Below are positions 62,429 to 64,000 of a stretch of DNA of 64,000 bases, one piece after another. A program made the translations under genes and the position numbers. A model generated the notes under the pieces. The model did no database searches. It worked only from the letters and a program-made list of their open reading frames with translations, and was not told where the DNA came from. How positions within the stretch are numbered: the first letter of the stretch is position 1; each line of letters starts with the position of its first letter. The DNA is from Prevotella sp. (GTDB taxonomy: Bacteria; Bacteroidota; Bacteroidia; Bacteroidales; Bacteroidaceae), in NCBI GenBank assembly GCA_017462915.1, contig JAFTQG010000042.1:18890-82889 (forward strand), given 5' to 3'.

Positions 62429-63505
62429 TTGGTACGCAAGATTATACATATCGACATGGACAGCTATTTTGCGTCTGTAGAGCAAAGGGACGACCCTTCG
62501 CTCAGAGGCAAGCCGTGCGCCGTGGGCGGGCTCTCAGACCGCGGTGTATTGTCTACGGCGAGTTATGAGGCAAGGAAATTCGGCGTACATTCTGCCATGT
62601 CGACAAGGCGTGCCCTGGAACTTTGTCCCGAACTCATCGTCATCCCCGGCAATCATGAGAAATACAAGGCTGTGTCAAGGCAGATACATGAGATATTCCA
62701 TGAATACACCGACATCATCGAACCGATATCGCTTGACGAGGCTTTCCTCGATGTCACGGAGAGCAAGGACGGCTGTACTACGGCAACAGAGATAGCCTGT
62801 GAGATAAAACGCAAGATAAAGGAACGGCTCGACCTTACCGCGTCGGCAGGCGTCTCGTACTGCAAGTTTCTTGCAAAGATAGCCTCCGACTATGATAAGC
62901 CTGACGGTTTATATGTCATACCGCCAGAGCGCGCCCTGGATTTCATCGACTCCCTGCCCATAGAGAAATTCTGGGGAGTGGGCAGCACGACGGCACGACG
63001 TATGCACCAGCTCGGCATAAACTGCGGATTCCAGCTGCGACAGTGGTCTCTGCAGGGACTGACAAGCGAGTTCGGCAAGGCCGGGAGAATCTATCATGAC
63101 TTTGCCCGAGGCATAGACGAGCGCCCTGTAATAGCCGAACGGGAGCGGAAAAGCGTAGGTTGCGAGACGACTTTCGAGAAGGACATCTATGCCAGGTCTG
63201 CCGTAATAATAGAGCTTTACCATATAGCCGAGGAACTGATAAGGCGGCTTGACAAGGTGGCGTTTGAGGGATATACGCTGACCCTGAAGGTGAAGTATCA
63301 CGATTTCACGCAGATAACAAGGAGCCATACTGAAACAGTCGTCTTCTCTGACATGAAAACCATATTGCCCGCAGCCAAGAAGCTGATGAACGGCATCGTA
63401 TTCAATGACGAGCGGAGAATCCGTCTGCTCGGCCTGAGCGTATCAAATCCACGGGATGAACTGCACAGCAGGCACAACTGGGTGGAACAGGAACTGGGAT
63501 TCTAA
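62429..63505 (+). CDS. dinB: DNA polymerase IV (Y-family translesion polymerase)
   Basis: 358 residues, starting with TTG (MVRKIIHIDMDSYFASVEQ after initiation). Catalytic residues: Asp9 in HIDMDSYF and the SLDEAFLDV pair; RAGS-like region YEARKFGVHSAMSTRRA; helix-hairpin-helix GVGSTTARRMHQLG; little-finger domain to the end. A beta-clamp-binding tail is short (EQELGF). It bypasses lesions with reduced fidelity. No LexA-type box was recognised upstream. Confidence 0.95.
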   Translation: MVRKIIHIDMDSYFASVEQRDDPSLRGKPCAVGGLSDRGVLSTASYEARKFGVHSAMSTRRALELCPELIVIPGNHEKYKAVSRQIHEIFHEYTDIIEPISLDEAFLDVTESKDGCTTATEIACEIKRKIKERLDLTASAGVSYCKFLAKIASDYDKPDGLYVIPPERALDFIDSLPIEKFWGVGSTTARRMHQLGINCGFQLRQWSLQGLTSEFGKAGRIYHDFARGIDERPVIAERERKSVGCETTFEKDIYARSAVIIELYHIAEELIRRLDKVAFEGYTLTLKVKYHDFTQITRSHTETVVFSDMKTILPAAKKLMNGIVFNDERRIRLLGLSVSNPRDELHSRHNWVEQELGF

Positions 63506-63583
63506 GATACATGTCTGTCATTTCATGCAAAGGAACGCCACTGTCTCCGCAACAAAGACCTGCGCTCCAAGCAGACAAAGGGC

Positions 63584-63620
63584 TTTTAAGAAACCGGCAT
63601 CTGACGGCTTTTTCTTAAAA
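63584..63620 (+). terminator. dinB terminator
   Basis: TTTTAAGAAA (63584-63593) with CCG pairs with CGG and TTTCTTAAAA (63611-63620). Confidence 0.65.
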
Positions 63621-63667
63621 TATTATAATAAACCCCTGCACATATTCCATATACGGGAATATTTTAC

Positions 63668-63675
63668 TACCTTTG
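63668..63675 (+). promoter_or_regulatory. tRNA-Ser -7 promoter box
   Basis: TACCTTTG, 25 bp before the tRNA. Confidence 0.5.
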
Positions 63676-63700
63676 CATCGATAAACGGAAATCACCATCT

Positions 63701-63788
63701 GGAGAGGTGCTCGAGTGGTTGAAGAGGCACGCCTGGAAAGCGTGTAATCGACAAAATCGATTCGCAGGTTCGAATCCTGTTCTCTCCG
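63701..63788 (+). tRNA. tRNA-Ser (GGA)
   Basis: Acceptor GGAGAGG/TCTCTCC, anticodon stem CACGC/GCGTG with loop CTGGAAA (anticodon GGA), a long variable arm (ATCGACAAAATCGAT) typical of serine tRNAs, T-arm GCAGG TTCGAAT CCTGT, discriminator G. Confidence 0.96.
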
Positions 63789-63797
63789 CACAAGCAG

Positions 63798-63841
63798 AAA
63801 GGCTTGGTACTTAAACGAAAGTGCCAAGCCTTTACTTTTTT
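63798..63841 (+). terminator. tRNA-Ser terminator
   Basis: AAAGGCTTGG (63798-63807), extended by TACTT/AAGTG, pairs with CCAAGCCTTT (63824-63833), followed by ACTTTTTT. Confidence 0.8.
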
Positions 63842-63867
63842 GTGTTCCGCTGTTATTTTATTATTAC

Positions 63868-64000
63868 TGTCCGCTAAACATTTTGAGTTGAATAAAAATT
63901 AGGGCTGATTCCATTTGCAGGAGTCAGCCCATTATCGTTATTTAGCAGTCGCAAAACAAAACATAAATAACGATGGGCAAAAGTACACATTTCTTCGGAC
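63868..64000 (+). mobile_element. left end of an IS4-family insertion sequence
   Basis: A transposase start codon (63973) is preceded by an AT-rich leader containing a hairpin GGGCTGATTCC/GGAGTCAGCCC (63902-63930). The outer boundary is not certain; CTGTCCGCTAAACA near 63868 is a candidate terminal repeat. The element continues past the window. Confidence 0.55.
63973..64000 (+). CDS. IS4-family transposase (DUF4372-type), 5' fragment
   Basis: Only nine codons are visible: MGKSTHFFG. This N-terminus is one I recall from Bacteroidales IS4-family transposases with a DUF4372 N-terminal domain. The rest is outside the window, so completeness cannot be judged. Confidence 0.6.

Overview
The window looks like a chromosomal segment of a Bacteroidales bacterium, most likely Prevotellaceae (Prevotella/Segatella-like). 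The evidence is the repeated TTTG-N19-21-TAnnTTTG promoter, type III glutamine synthetase, bacterial serine palmitoyltransferase, BspA-type leucine-rich surface proteins, a GldB-like lipoprotein, Bacteroidetes-specific families (DUF1460, DUF2723/GT117, DUF4296, DUF4421) and a CfxA-related beta-lactamase. Assignments rest on motif reading and recalled family knowledge; no database search was run. Layout, 0-9.4 kb: a truncated secreted calycin-like protein, asnA, tRNA-Arg, tdk, rsmI with a coiled-coil lipoprotein, an AI-2E-type permease, fucO-like dehydrogenase, tRNA-Lys, a CfxA-like beta-lactamase and two identical tRNA-Asp genes. 9.4-25 kb: glnN, htpG, ettA, pgi, a clpB-type chaperone that lacks the N-domain and carries an in-frame amber codon, a polysaccharide deacetylase and a GT117/DUF2723 membrane protein. 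25-31 kb: an accessory stretch with a uracil-DNA-glycosylase-like protein, a BspA protein preceded by a highly structured leader or ncRNA, repeats, a DUF1460 amidase and a DUF4421 barrel. 31-49 kb: oxidoreductase, TetR, DUF4296, lspA and ileS on one strand, an aminotransferase plus LolC/E-type permease on the other, a Pif1/RecD-like helicase, uxaC and a large BspA protein. 49-64 kb: a TrpB2-type synthase, SPFH protein, DPP IV, GldB-like lipoprotein, a ScdA/hemerythrin/LuxR fusion regulator, pncC-like cinA, tsaD, map, tRNA-Pro, spt, a lipid kinase, a HAD phosphatase, dinB, tRNA-Ser and the first codons of an IS4-family transposase. The most unusual content is intergenic. (1) Five dispersed arrays of a palindrome, consensus AAAGGTSACCTTT, repeat at exactly 22 bp with 3-4 units each (18 units), in five intergenic regions that carry no other recognised gene. 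(2) A MITE-like element of about 200 bp, with TAAGTAAGTC ends and a CATAGCCCGCTATG centre, occurs in three copies plus a solo end; two copies directly abut start codons. A second family with 18-bp perfect inverted ends has the same centre. (3) GGTTTNGTGG-type repeats form a 16-bp tandem array and very long perfect hairpins (34 bp and 26 bp stems) between genes. (4) A roughly 330-nt structured RNA candidate with a consensus promoter lies near 28.1-28.5 kb. How the parts work together: most coding genes are housekeeping (tRNA charging and modification, nitrogen assimilation, protein folding, lipoprotein maturation, sphingolipid synthesis). The surface and T9SS-associated set (two BspA proteins with sorting-like C-termini, GldB-like lipoprotein, DPP IV) fits an oral or gut host-associated, peptide-using lifestyle.
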